A DNA stretch of 64,000 bases, taken from contig DASZIO010000059.1 of NCBI GenBank assembly GCA_035949055.1, forward strand, positions 1 to 64,000, written 5' to 3'. Shown in pieces: positions 9,307 through 17,868 of this stretch. Origin of the DNA: Bog-756 sp035949055. Lineage in GTDB: Bacteria > Actinomycetota > Acidimicrobiia > Acidimicrobiales > RAAP-2. A program made the position numbers and the translations under genes. Numbering within the stretch: the first letter of the stretch is position 1; each line of letters opens with the position of its first letter. A model generated the notes under the pieces. The model saw nothing but the letters and a program-made list of their open reading frames with translations, made no database searches and had not been told where the DNA came from.

Positions 9307-10498
9307 CCCCCGGCTCCGGCTCTCGCTCGACGTGTCGGCCGTCCCCGACGAGCCCGTCGGTGCCGGCCAGTACACGGTGAGCCTGGCCTCGGCCCTGTCG
9401 GTCCGGACCGACCTCGACCTGGTGCTCTTCAGCCGGCGGGGCGACGGGGAGCGCTGGCGGACCGGCGCGCCTCAGGCCGGGCTCGTCGCCTCGGCCCCCC
9501 GCCCCCGCCCCCTCCGCCTGGCCTGGGAACAGGGTCGCCTGCCGGCACTCCTGGCCCGGCAGGGCGTCGACGTGCACCACGGTCCGCACTACACCATGCC
9601 CGAGCGCTCGAGCGTCCCGACCGTGGTGACCGTCCATGACCTGAGTTTCTTCGAGGAGCCTGCCTGGCATCAGCGCTCGAAGGTCCTGCTCTTCCGCCGG
9701 GCGATCAAGGTGGCGGCCCGCCGGGCACGGGCCGTCGTGTGCCCGAGCCGGGCCACCGCCGAGCAGCTGGCCCGGTGGTGTCGCGTCGATGCCCGGGTGT
9801 TCGTCGCCCCTCACGGGGTCGACACCGGCCGCTTCCGTCCCGACGAGCCCGAGCCGGGGTCCGACGCGGCCCACCTGACCCGACTCGACGCCCGGTTGGG
9901 TGCCGGCCGCCCCCTGGTGGTCTTCGTCGGCACCATCGAGCCCCGGAAGAACGTCCCGGCCCTGGTAGAGGGGTTCGCCCGAGCGGCGGACGACCACCCC
10001 GACGCACTGCTCGTCCTGGCCGGGGGGGCGGGCTGGGGCGCCACCGCGGTGGACCGGGCGATCGAGCGGGCCGGCATGGGCTCGCGTGTCGTCCGCACCG
10101 GTTACGTCCCCGGCGAGGCCGTTCCCGCCCTGTTGCGCTCGGCGACGGCGGCCGTCTACCCGGCCCTCTACGAAGGGTTCGGGCTGCCCGCCCTGGAGGC
10201 GCTGGCCTGCGGGGCACCCCTCGTGACCACGGCCGGGACCGCCATGGAGGAGGTGGCGGGTGACGCGGCGGTCCTGGTCAAGTTGGGGGACAACGCCGCC
10301 CTGGCGGACGCCATAGGCGCCGAGCTGGACCGGCGACCGGGGACCGGGCCGGTCGACCAGGAGCGCCGCCGCCGCGGCATCGAGGTCGCGGCCCGACATA
10401 CGTGGGCGTCGAGCGCCGGTCGGCACGTCGAGGCCTACCGATATGCGGCCGGGATGACGCCGGTGCGCCAGGGTGAAGGTCCGAGACCCACCCAGTAG
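9299..10498 (+). CDS. Family 4 glycosyltransferase (3 of 3)
   Basis: About 399 residues from the ATG at 9299, which overlaps the upstream GT4 gene. It opens LRLSLDVSAVPDEPVGAGQYTVSLASAL, then VDVHHGPHYTMPERS and TVVTVHDLSFFEEPAW. LVVFVGTIEPRKNVPALVEGFARA and SATAAVYPALYEGFGLPALEALACGAPLVTT form the nucleotide-sugar domain with its conserved glutamates. The reading frame is open farther upstream inside the previous gene, but the domain begins right at this ATG. The acceptor is not inferable; adjacent GDP-deoxysugar-type reductase and phosphomannomutase genes fit a mannose or deoxyhexose polymer. Confidence 0.85.
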   Translation: MGDPRLRLSLDVSAVPDEPVGAGQYTVSLASALSVRTDLDLVLFSRRGDGERWRTGAPQAGLVASAPRPRPLRLAWEQGRLPALLARQGVDVHHGPHYTMPERSSVPTVVTVHDLSFFEEPAWHQRSKVLLFRRAIKVAARRARAVVCPSRATAEQLARWCRVDARVFVAPHGVDTGRFRPDEPEPGSDAAHLTRLDARLGAGRPLVVFVGTIEPRKNVPALVEGFARAADDHPDALLVLAGGAGWGATAVDRAIERAGMGSRVVRTGYVPGEAVPALLRSATAAVYPALYEGFGLPALEALACGAPLVTTAGTAMEEVAGDAAVLVKLGDNAALADAIGAELDRRPGTGPVDQERRRRGIEVAARHTWASSAGRHVEAYRYAAGMTPVRQGEGPRPTQ

Positions 10499-10501
10499 GG
10501 T
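10496..10501 (+). promoter_or_regulatory. Candidate -10 hexamer TAGGGT for a leaderless start at 10510
   Basis: TAGGGT overlaps the stop of the third GT4 gene and ends 8 bases before the GTG at 10510, where no Shine-Dalgarno sequence is seen. The transcript would begin at or next to the start codon. Confidence 0.45.
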
Positions 10502-10509
10502 GACCCGTC

Positions 10510-11415
10510 GTGCACTCGCTCATCACCGGAGGCCGGGGTTTTGTCGGCCGCTGGCTGACCGAGCATCTCGAGTCGCTCGGCGACGAGGTGATCGTCATCG
10601 ATCACGAGGTCGATGTCACCGACCCGCCGGTGCTGCTCGCCGCGGTGCGCGATGCCCGTCCTGACGCTATCTATCACCTCGCCGCGCTCACCCATGTGGG
10701 ACGGTCGTGGGAGGAGCCGCTCCGGGTGCTCGAGGTCAATGTGATCGGCACCGGCGCGCTGTTGGCGGCGGCCCGAGAGTGCGGCACCGATCCGAGGATC
10801 CTGGTGACCAGTTCGGCGGAGGTGTATGGGGCGGTCACGGATCCGCGGTGCCTGCCGCTCACCGAGACGTCACCCACTGCCCCGCTCAGCCCCTATGCCG
10901 CCAGCAAGTTGGCCGCCGAGGCGCTGGCCGCCCAGGCCCGTCTCGGCCACGGGCAACGGGTCGTCACCGTCCGGCCCTTCAATCACATCGGTCCGGGTCA
11001 GTCGGTCAATTTCGCGGTCGGGGCCCTGGCGAAGCGTATCGTCGACGCCGAGCGGCGTGGCGCCACCTCGATCCCCGTCGGGAACCTGTCGGCCCGTCGT
11101 GATTTCACCGACGTGCGTGACGTGGTCCGGGCCTACCGGCTGCTCATCGAGGCCGAGCACCCGGCCGACCTGTACAACGTCTGCACCGGGCGCGACGTCC
11201 CGATCCGCGAGATCGCCGAAGCCCTGCTGCGGCTGGCCGGGACCTCGCTGGAGCTCGAGACCGACCCGGCGCTGGTGCGCCCGGTCGAGGTGCCGGTCCT
11301 CCGCGGCGACCCGGCGCGGCTGGTGGACACGACGGGATGGAAGCCGGAGGTGTCGCTAGAGGAGACATTGGCCGACGTGCTGACCTACTGGCGCGAGCAC
11401 GCCCACGCAGACTGA
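10510..11415 (+). CDS. NAD(P)-dependent sugar epimerase/reductase, GDP-6-deoxy-mannose reductase-like
   Basis: A 301-residue short-chain dehydrogenase. It starts directly at the Rossmann fold, HSLITGGRGFVGRWLTEHL. VIYHLAALTHVGRSWEEP-type sequence, VTSSAEVYG, then SPYAASKLAAEALAAQ (catalytic YxxxK) follow. TVRPFNHIGPGQSVNFAVGALAKRIV and NLSARRDFTDVRDVVRAY closely match the GDP-4-keto-6-deoxy-D-mannose reductase (Rmd) pattern. The likely role is making GDP-D-rhamnose or a related donor for the adjacent GT4 enzymes. GDP-mannose 4,6-dehydratase itself is not visible in the window, so its partner must be elsewhere. Confidence 0.8.
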   Translation: MHSLITGGRGFVGRWLTEHLESLGDEVIVIDHEVDVTDPPVLLAAVRDARPDAIYHLAALTHVGRSWEEPLRVLEVNVIGTGALLAAARECGTDPRILVTSSAEVYGAVTDPRCLPLTETSPTAPLSPYAASKLAAEALAAQARLGHGQRVVTVRPFNHIGPGQSVNFAVGALAKRIVDAERRGATSIPVGNLSARRDFTDVRDVVRAYRLLIEAEHPADLYNVCTGRDVPIREIAEALLRLAGTSLELETDPALVRPVEVPVLRGDPARLVDTTGWKPEVSLEETLADVLTYWREHAHAD

Positions 11416-11439
11416 AGACGCCTGGCCGGCGAACGGCGA

Positions 11440-11479
11440 AACAGAAGAACGGCCCACCGGAGCGGACCGTTCTTCTGTT
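11440..11479. terminator. Perfect 13-bp hairpin between convergent genes, probable bidirectional terminator
   Basis: The left arm AACAGAAGAACGG (11440-11452) is exactly complementary to the right arm CCGTTCTTCTGTT (11467-11479), with a 14-base loop. It lies between the ends of the + strand reductase gene (11415) and the - strand coiled-protein gene (11542), so it can stop transcription from both sides. The arms carry A-rich and T-rich outer ends, as expected for a two-way intrinsic terminator. Confidence 0.75.
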
Positions 11480-11541
11480 CAATCGGGGTGAGGTCGACCG
11501 ACGCCCCGTCGCCGCCCGGCGGCCAGGCGGTCGGGGAGGGC

Positions 11542-11988
11542 TCAGTCCGCGACGGTCGGGATGAGGGTACGGAGCTGGTCCCGCGCCCCCCGCGCCTGGA
11601 CGTGGGCCTGCTTGGCCAGGTCGCGGGCCTGGGCCGGGAGACGGTCCTCGAACGGCGCGAAGACCGCCTCGACCCGCTCGATGATCTCCTCGACCCGGTT
11701 GACGAATTCATCGACGGTGGTGTCGACGTCCTTGCGGGTGCCGTGCAGGTCGGTGCGGACCGCCGCCACGCGGTCGGACAGCCCCGCCTTCGGGTCCCGG
11801 AGCCGCTTGAGCAATTCCTGCCGCTGCACCTGGAGCTGCTGATAGCCCAGCACCCCCGCCCCGATGACCACGTAGGTGGCATCCTTGGCCACCGAGGCGA
11901 CGTCCTTGGCCGCCTTGGTCACGTCGGCGTTGAGGTCGGGGACCTTGATCTCTGGCATCTTTATCTCTGGCATCTTGATCTCAGGCAT
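11542..11988 (-). CDS. Small coiled-coil/helical protein with triplicated MPEIK N-terminus, unknown function
   Basis: A 148-residue protein with no family I can name. The first 17 residues are MPEIKMPEIKMPEIKVP, three exact five-residue repeats. Residues about 20-45 include a mildly hydrophobic stretch (DATYVVIGAGVLGYQQLQ). The rest is charged and helical with heptad-like spacing (VDEFVNRVEEIIERVEAVFAPFEDRL) and ends basic. General character resembles mycobacterial HbhA-like helical surface proteins, but I would not assign that. The ATG at 11988 is chosen because AGGAG lies 7 bases before it. A good promoter lies upstream and a perfect hairpin downstream, so it is a stand-alone transcript. 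Confidence 0.75.
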   Translation of the reverse strand: MPEIKMPEIKMPEIKVPDLNADVTKAAKDVASVAKDATYVVIGAGVLGYQQLQVQRQELLKRLRDPKAGLSDRVAAVRTDLHGTRKDVDTTVDEFVNRVEEIIERVEAVFAPFEDRLPAQARDLAKQAHVQARGARDQLRTLIPTVAD

Positions 11989-12086
11989 GGGTGGGCTCCT
12001 TTGTATGGTTCGATCGGATGGGGCCGGCTCGTCTGCCCGACGGCCCAACCGGCTGAAGCGGGGTGGTGGTGCCGCTTGTGGCAACA

Positions 12087-12115
12087 AGTGTATGCGCTTT
12101 GTTAAACAGTTGCAA
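12087..12115 (-). promoter_or_regulatory. Promoter for the MPEIK protein gene
   Basis: On the minus strand TTGCAA (12115-12110) and TACACT (12092-12087) are separated by exactly 17 bases. They fit a housekeeping sigma factor promoter and would give a leader of about 90 bases before the ATG at 11988. The stretch is noticeably AT-richer than its surroundings. Confidence 0.6.
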
Positions 12116-12202
12116 GCACCCTCCCGATCCAGCGCCAGTTATGCCTCCTGACCAGGGAAGATACCGGTCGAGGGGCCAGGTATTGATAGCCTCGGGTCCT
12201 TG

Positions 12203-15200
12203 ATGGGAACCCTGGCCCCACCGGTGGTGGCTGTCGTCGTAGCCCACGACCCGGGTTTGTGGTTCGAGGAGGCGCTGGATTCCCTGGCCACCCAGGACTA
12301 TGCGGAGCTCTCGGTGCTGGTGCTCGACGCCGGCAGCCGGGAGGACCTCACCACCCGGGTGGCCGACGTGCTGCCCACCGCCTACGTGCGGCGATTCGAG
12401 GGCAACCGGGGCTTCGGCTCGTCGGTCAACGAAGTGCAGTCGATGGTCGATGGGGCGGACTACTTCCTGCTCTGCCACGACGACGTGGCTCTGTTCCCCG
12501 ACACCGTCCAGCTCATGGTGGAGGAGGCGTTTCGGTCCAATGCCGGCATCGTTTCGCCCAAGGTGGTCAGCTGGGAGGACCCCGAGCAGCTGGTCCATGT
12601 GGGCTTGACGGTGGACAAGGGCGGGTCGGTCGGGGAACGGGTCCAGCCCCACGAGATCGACCACGGTCAGCACGACGCGGTCCGCGATGTGTTCGTCGCC
12701 CCCGGGGGCTCCACCCTGGTCCGGGCCGACCTCTTCGCCGTGCTCGGCGGGTTCGACCCAGCCATCGTGGCCATGGGCGAGGACCTCGACCTGTGCTGGC
12801 GTGCCCAGGTGGCCGGGGCGCGCGTGATCGTCGCCCCCGACGCGCGCGTCCGCCACCTGGAGGAGCTGGCCCGTGGGGCGCGTCCCATCGATCCGGAGCT
12901 GGTCGCGGCCCATGGCGATACGCGGCCGCGCCACCCCGTCACGCTCCAGGAGCTGCAGCGGCGCCACGAGCTCCTCGCCGTGCTCAAGTGCTACGGCCCC
13001 TTCCACCTACTACGGGTGGTGCCCCAGGTGTTCTTCCTCGCCGTCGCCGAGGTGGTGGTGGCCGAGCTGGCGGGCAATCGCGCCCGGGCCCGGGCGGTGC
13101 GGCGCGCCTGGCGCTGGAACCTGGGCCGGCTGTCCATCGTGCGGCAGCAGCGCAAGGACCTGCGACGCCACCGACGGCTCAGCGACCACGAGATCCGCGC
13201 CCTCCAGGTCGGCGGCAGCGCCCGGCTCGTGACCTACGGCCGACGGGTCTTCCAGCACGGCTTCCATGGTGCCCAGGCCGACGAGTTGGTGGCCGCGTCC
13301 GGCGGGGCTGCGGCCGTGGAGGTCGCGGCCCGGTCCCGCGTCGACGGCCCCGGGCCGGGCGGACCGTCGTCCCTCCCGGCCACTGCCGGTGCCGGTACAA
13401 CGCCCTCGGTTCGGGGTCGGATGAGCGGGAGGGCGAGGCTCGCCACCTGGCTGGCTGCCGTGGTCGTCGTCCTGATCGGGACACGCGGAATCCTCAATGG
13501 ACGGCTCCCGGTGGTCGGGCAGTTCGTTCCTCTCTCCAGCTGGTCCTCGACCTTCACCCAGTTCGCCGCGGGTTGGCACCCGTCCGGGGTGGGAACGACG
13601 GCGCCGGCGTCGCCCGCCCTGGCCCTCACCGGCCTGGCGGGCACCGTCCTGCTCGGCGCCATGGGCACCACCCAGAAGGTGCTGGTCTTTGCCTGTTTGC
13701 CCCTCGGCGTCTGGGGGGTGGTGCGCCTCGTTCGTCCGTTCCGCTCGCAACGGGCCGGGCTGGTGGCCGGCCTGGCCTATCTGGCCATGGCCCTGGCCTA
13801 CGACGACATCGCCCTCGGCCGGTGGGGGGCACTCGTCGTCTACGCCGGGACCCCATGGGTGCTGGGTCACCTGTTCCGGGCGACGTCCTCGCCCCCGTTC
13901 GTGGTCCCGCGGCGGGATCGGACAAGTCGGACCGGACGACCTGATGCGCCAACCCCGATGCGGCGGCGTGTCCTGGAGTGGAGCCTGCGGCACGAAACGC
14001 TGCGCGCCGTGGTGTCTCTCGGCCTGGTCGAGGCCGTCCTGGTCGCCTTCGTCCCGGCCGCCGCCCTCGTGGTGGTGCTGGCCGCGCTCGCCCTGGTGCT
14101 GTCTTCGGCCGTCCAGCGTGACTGGGGGTCCACCCTCCGGGCCCTGGCCCTGGCCTTGGCGGCCACGCTGATGGCCGCGCTCATCAGCCTCCCGTGGGTC
14201 ATCGGGGTACTGTCCGCCGGCCGGGGCGCGGTGAGCGTGTTCGGCGTCCCGGTGCCGGCGTCGGCCGGCCCGTCGTGGGGGTCGTTGCTCCGGTTCGCAG
14301 TCGGACCTATCGGAGCGTCGCCCCTGGCCTGGGGATTCGTGGTCGCCGCGGTTGTGCCGCTGGTGCTGGCCCGCGGTCCGCGGTTCCGCTGGGCGGTGCG
14401 GCTCTGGTCGATCGCCCTCGTCTGCTGGTTGGCGGCTTGGGTCATCGGGCGGGGCTGGACCGGCAGCCTGGCCGTGGATCCGCACATCCTGCTCACGCCG
14501 GCGGCGGCCTCGGTGGCGGCCGCCATCGGCCTCGGTGTCGCCGCCTTCGAGGAGGACCTGCACGCGGCCGCGTTCGGGTGGCGGCAAGTGGTCACGGTGC
14601 TCGCCACGGGGGCGGTGGTCCTCGGCGCCATCCCGACCCTGGTGTCGGCCTTGCCGGGCCGCTGGGACCTCCCCGACACCGACTTCAGCCAGTCGGTGGC
14701 GTGGATGGGCGCCAAGTCGACCTCGGGGGCCTTCCGCGTCCTCTGGCTGGGCGACAGCCGGGCGCTCAACCAGGGCGCCTGGTCGGCAGGGACCGGGCTG
14801 GCCTACGCCACCTCGGAGGATGGCAGCCCGGACGCCCGGTGGCTGTGGAGCGCTCCGGGACCGGGACCGGCGGTAGACCTGTCCGCCGCGGTCGACCTGG
14901 CCCGCGCCGGTGGCACCGACCAGCTGGGCCGGCTGCTGGCCCCCGCCGGTGTCCGCTATGTGGTCCTCGTGACGTCGCTCGCCCCCGAGATCCCCGGTGA
15001 GCAGACACCCGAGCAGTACCCGGTACCGGCCGATCTGGCCCCCGCCCTGGGCCGCCAGCTGGACCTGAGCTCGGCGCTCTCAGGGAGCGGGATCACCGTC
15101 TACCAGAACGCCGACTGGGTTCCCGAGCGGGCTCAGGTCGGCCCGGGTTCACCGGTGCCCGCGTCGGCGCCTCCCGAGGTGTTGGGCAGCGCGGCGGGGT

Positions 15201-15628
15201 CGAGCCTCCTGCCCGGCGCACGGCCGGTCCTGCCCGGGCCGCGGGCATCAACTTCCTACGGTGGCCCGCTCACCGCCGGAACCGTCTTCTCGGCGTCGGC
15301 TCCGGCCGGCCGCTGGGTGCTGTCCGGTCCCTCGGACACCCGGTCACCGTCTCCCGCCTTCGGCTGGGCCGGCCAGTACCGGGTCGGCCGGAGCGGCGAC
15401 GGGACGCTCGGCTTCGACGGCGGGGCGGTCGTACCACTGTCGCTCCTCTATTCCCTCCTGATGTGGGTGGCGGTCGTGGCCCTGGTTCTCGGGACCGGCC
15501 TCGGCCGTCCCTGGCCGAGAGCCTGGCGCCGCCGGGGCGGGGCCCGGGCGCGGGGCACGCCGGCCCGGGGCGCGCCGGCCGACGTCGCTCGGGCCGAAGA
15601 TCTCGTCGAGGATCCCGACCCATCATGA
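12203..15628 (+). CDS. GT2 glycosyltransferase fused to a large multi-pass membrane domain
   Basis: About 1141 residues. Residues 1-300 form a GT2 domain (VVAVVVAHDPGLWFEEALDSLATQDY, VLDAGSREDL, CHDDVALFPDTV, GGFDPAIVAMGEDLDLCWRAQVAG). After a Gly/Pro-rich linker near residue 400, residues about 410-840 hold some ten hydrophobic helices, then an outside domain of about 220 residues and a final helix (LLYSLLMWVAVVALVLGTGL) with a basic tail. This layout suits a transferase that makes or uses a lipid-linked sugar while its membrane part moves or modifies the glycan outside. ATG at 12203 is preferred over the TTG three bases upstream. The stop overlaps the DUF5719 gene (ATGA), implying joint function. 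Confidence 0.8.
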   Translation: MGTLAPPVVAVVVAHDPGLWFEEALDSLATQDYAELSVLVLDAGSREDLTTRVADVLPTAYVRRFEGNRGFGSSVNEVQSMVDGADYFLLCHDDVALFPDTVQLMVEEAFRSNAGIVSPKVVSWEDPEQLVHVGLTVDKGGSVGERVQPHEIDHGQHDAVRDVFVAPGGSTLVRADLFAVLGGFDPAIVAMGEDLDLCWRAQVAGARVIVAPDARVRHLEELARGARPIDPELVAAHGDTRPRHPVTLQELQRRHELLAVLKCYGPFHLLRVVPQVFFLAVAEVVVAELAGNRARARAVRRAWRWNLGRLSIVRQQRKDLRRHRRLSDHEIRALQVGGSARLVTYGRRVFQHGFHGAQADELVAASGGAAAVEVAARSRVDGPGPGGPSSLPATAGAGTTPSVRGRMSGRARLATWLAAVVVVLIGTRGILNGRLPVVGQFVPLSSWSSTFTQFAAGWHPSGVGTTAPASPALALTGLAGTVLLGAMGTTQKVLVFACLPLGVWGVVRLVRPFRSQRAGLVAGLAYLAMALAYDDIALGRWGALVVYAGTPWVLGHLFRATSSPPFVVPRRDRTSRTGRPDAPTPMRRRVLEWSLRHETLRAVVSLGLVEAVLVAFVPAAALVVVLAALALVLSSAVQRDWGSTLRALALALAATLMAALISLPWVIGVLSAGRGAVSVFGVPVPASAGPSWGSLLRFAVGPIGASPLAWGFVVAAVVPLVLARGPRFRWAVRLWSIALVCWLAAWVIGRGWTGSLAVDPHILLTPAAASVAAAIGLGVAAFEEDLHAAAFGWRQVVTVLATGAVVLGAIPTLVSALPGRWDLPDTDFSQSVAWMGAKSTSGAFRVLWLGDSRALNQGAWSAGTGLAYATSEDGSPDARWLWSAPGPGPAVDLSAAVDLARAGGTDQLGRLLAPAGVRYVVLVTSLAPEIPGEQTPEQYPVPADLAPALGRQLDLSSALSGSGITVYQNADWVPERAQVGPGSPVPASAPPEVLGSAAGSSLLPGARPVLPGPRASTSYGGPLTAGTVFSASAPAGRWVLSGPSDTRSPSPAFGWAGQYRVGRSGDGTLGFDGGAVVPLSLLYSLLMWVAVVALVLGTGLGRPWPRAWRRRGGARARGTPARGAPADVARAEDLVEDPDPS

Positions 15629-17142
15629 CCGCACCTCGGTATGCCGCGGCCGGTACGCCGTCTGCCGATGGTGGCTCGCCGGCTGGTGGGCGCGAGCGCA
15701 CCTCCCGGCATTCGACTGCCCGGGGGGGGCGGGGCCGGTGGACGGCGCTCCTGGTCGTGGCCGTCCCGGTCGTCGCGGTGGCCGTCGTCGAGGCGGCGTT
15801 CCCCGCGTCGCCGGCCGTGCTGTCGCCCGGACCCACCGACGGGGTGTCCGTCGCCGCACCCGGGTCGTACTCGTCGTCTGCATTCTGCGCCGGCGGGACC
15901 GGCACCGCCGCGGCCACCACCATCTACCTGACCAACACCACAGCCAGGTCGGTGTCCGGCGTCATGACCGCCACCGCCCCACCGGTGGGCAGCGGGGCGG
16001 CATCCACGGCCCACCGGACCATATCCGTGCCTGCCCTCGGAAGCGCCGCGGTCAACCCCGCGTCAGGGTTGCCCGGCGGGAGCAATGCGTCGATGTTCAC
16101 CTTCGCCGGTGGCGGCATCGCCGTGAACCAGGTCGTATCGGGTCCGAACGGGTGGAGCACCGCCCCGTGCGCGTCACAGACCTCAGCGATGTGGGCCTTC
16201 GCCGGAGGATCGACGACCGGCGGCAATCTCTTGACCCTGTCGCTGCTCAATCCAACGGCCACCGAGGCGGTCGTCAACGTCTCGTTCCTGACCGACGGCG
16301 GGGTCGTGGTCCCGCAGGCGTACCAGGGTCTGACCGTTCCGCCCGGCCAGGTGGTCACCGACAACGTGGGTGACTTTGTGCAGAACGCCAATGACATCGC
16401 CACCGTGGTCACCGCACAGACCGGAACGCTGGTCAGTACCGAGTTCCAGCAGTGGTCCTCGGGTGCGAGCGGGGGGCTGTCACTGCGGCTGGGCTCGCCG
16501 GGCCTGGCCACCACCTGGCAGTTCGCCCAGACCACCGCGATGCAGGGGGCGACCGTCGACTTCTACCTGGCCAACCCCGGCAACGTGCCGGCCACGGCGA
16601 CCATGACCTTCGGCCTGTCGTCCGGCTCGGTCGAGCCTGTACAGACCGTGGTGGCGCCGCGGTCGGTGTCGGTGATGGCCACGTCGGCCACACCGGGCCT
16701 GCCCCATCAGGTTCCTTACGCGGTGACCGTCGTGGCCGACCAGCCCATTGCGGTCGGCCGGTCGGTGCTCGCCCCCTCGGGCTCGGCACCACCCGTGTGG
16801 GGCTCGTCGCCGGGCACGGTGACCACCACCGGGCGCTGGGTGGTGCCCGGACCCGGTGTACCGGGGGCACCGGGCACCGCGGGCGCCGCGGTCCACAGCC
16901 TGGCGGTGGCCGATCCCGGGACGTCGCCCGTTCAGGTCAGCATCACCCGCTTGGGCGAGCGTCACCCGTTCACCACCTTCACGGTTCCCTCCGGTGGCCT
17001 CAGCGTGCTCGGCGCCAACCAGGTCGCGGGACTGGCCCCCTACATCGTCTCGTCGTCGGGACCGGTCAACGTCGAGGAGGACTCCGTGCCGGCGGGAACG
17101 CCGGGGGTGGTGTCCTCGACCGGGTTCCCACTTTCCGGCTAG
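15625..17142 (+). CDS. DUF5719 family secreted or membrane-anchored protein
   Basis: About 505 residues. A basic N-terminus is followed by one hydrophobic helix (WTALLVVAVPVVAVAVVEAAF, about residues 39-59), acting as a signal anchor. The remainder is beta-rich with repeated modules of the kind TTIYLTNTT...VSGVMTATAP and TVDFYLANPGNVPATATMTF. DUF5719 proteins commonly follow this type of GT2/membrane fusion gene in actinobacteria, and their function is unknown. Translation is coupled through the ATGA overlap with the fusion gene. The stop codon overlaps the stop of the convergent methyltransferase gene inside a shared CTAG. Confidence 0.75.
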   Translation: MTAPRYAAAGTPSADGGSPAGGRERTSRHSTARGGRGRWTALLVVAVPVVAVAVVEAAFPASPAVLSPGPTDGVSVAAPGSYSSSAFCAGGTGTAAATTIYLTNTTARSVSGVMTATAPPVGSGAASTAHRTISVPALGSAAVNPASGLPGGSNASMFTFAGGGIAVNQVVSGPNGWSTAPCASQTSAMWAFAGGSTTGGNLLTLSLLNPTATEAVVNVSFLTDGGVVVPQAYQGLTVPPGQVVTDNVGDFVQNANDIATVVTAQTGTLVSTEFQQWSSGASGGLSLRLGSPGLATTWQFAQTTAMQGATVDFYLANPGNVPATATMTFGLSSGSVEPVQTVVAPRSVSVMATSATPGLPHQVPYAVTVVADQPIAVGRSVLAPSGSAPPVWGSSPGTVTTTGRWVVPGPGVPGAPGTAGAAVHSLAVADPGTSPVQVSITRLGERHPFTTFTVPSGGLSVLGANQVAGLAPYIVSSSGPVNVEEDSVPAGTPGVVSSTGFPLSG

Positions 17143-17864
17143 TGCCGCAGCACGAAGTGCGCCTTGATCGAGTCGTCGCCGGCCGGCTCGCCACGCTCGT
17201 CGGTGAGCTCGAGGAGGTCGAACCGGGTCTCGACGGCCGACCGCACTCGGGAGAGGGGCACGCCGAGCTCGCCGATCTGCTCGCGGTGCAGCCGGTAACG
17301 GCGGTCGCCTAGGTCCTCGAAGATGCGGATGTCCCAATGGGACCGTAACGCGTCCTCGCCGTCCTGGGCGACAGCGACGTCGATGAGGGCGACGCCCCGG
17401 TCGAAGTCGTAGACGGCCGGCGGATCCTCGCCGAGTCGGCGAAGCTCTCCGACGGTGTTGACGTCGAAGATGAACAGGCCGCCCTCGGCCAGATGATCCG
17501 TCACCGCGTCGAAGGCCGAGAGCCAGGCACAGAAGGTCGAGAGGTGGTTGAGCGTGTCGAAGACGCAGGCGACCACGTCGAACCGCCGCCCCAGGGAGAA
17601 CGAGGACAAGTCTCCCTGGACGAGTTCGGCCCTTGGGACCTTCACCTCGGCGATGGCAAGCATCTCGGGTGACCGGTCGAGCCCGACCAGTGTCGGTACG
17701 TCGGTCAGCCGCTCGAGCAGCGAGCCGGTGCCGCAGCCCAGCTCGAGCAACGATGCCGCCCCGCTCCGGTACCGGTCGATGGCGTCGGTGACCCGGGCCG
17801 CTCTCGGGGTGGGGTCGTCCATCACCTCGTCGTAGAACGCGGCGAAGCGCTCGTAACCGGCCAT
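17139..17864 (-). CDS. SAM-dependent methyltransferase (class I)
   Basis: A 241-residue enzyme. It has FAAFYDEVMDD near the start, then LLELGCGTGSLLERL (SAM-binding motif I), LVGLDRSPEMLAIA, VQGDLSSFSLGRRFDVVACVFDTLNHL and GLFIFDVNT. It matches small-molecule methyltransferases of the Methyltransf_25 type; the substrate is unknown. The ATG at 17864 is preferred over longer in-frame extensions, because those run into the coding region of the next gene upstream (17869). It lies only 4 bases after that gene's stop, so the two are probably co-transcribed. Confidence 0.85.
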   Translation of the reverse strand: MAGYERFAAFYDEVMDDPTPRAARVTDAIDRYRSGAASLLELGCGTGSLLERLTDVPTLVGLDRSPEMLAIAEVKVPRAELVQGDLSSFSLGRRFDVVACVFDTLNHLSTFCAWLSAFDAVTDHLAEGGLFIFDVNTVGELRRLGEDPPAVYDFDRGVALIDVAVAQDGEDALRSHWDIRIFEDLGDRRYRLHREQIGELGVPLSRVRSAVETRFDLLELTDERGEPAGDDSIKAHFVLRH

Positions 17865-17868
17865 ACCC

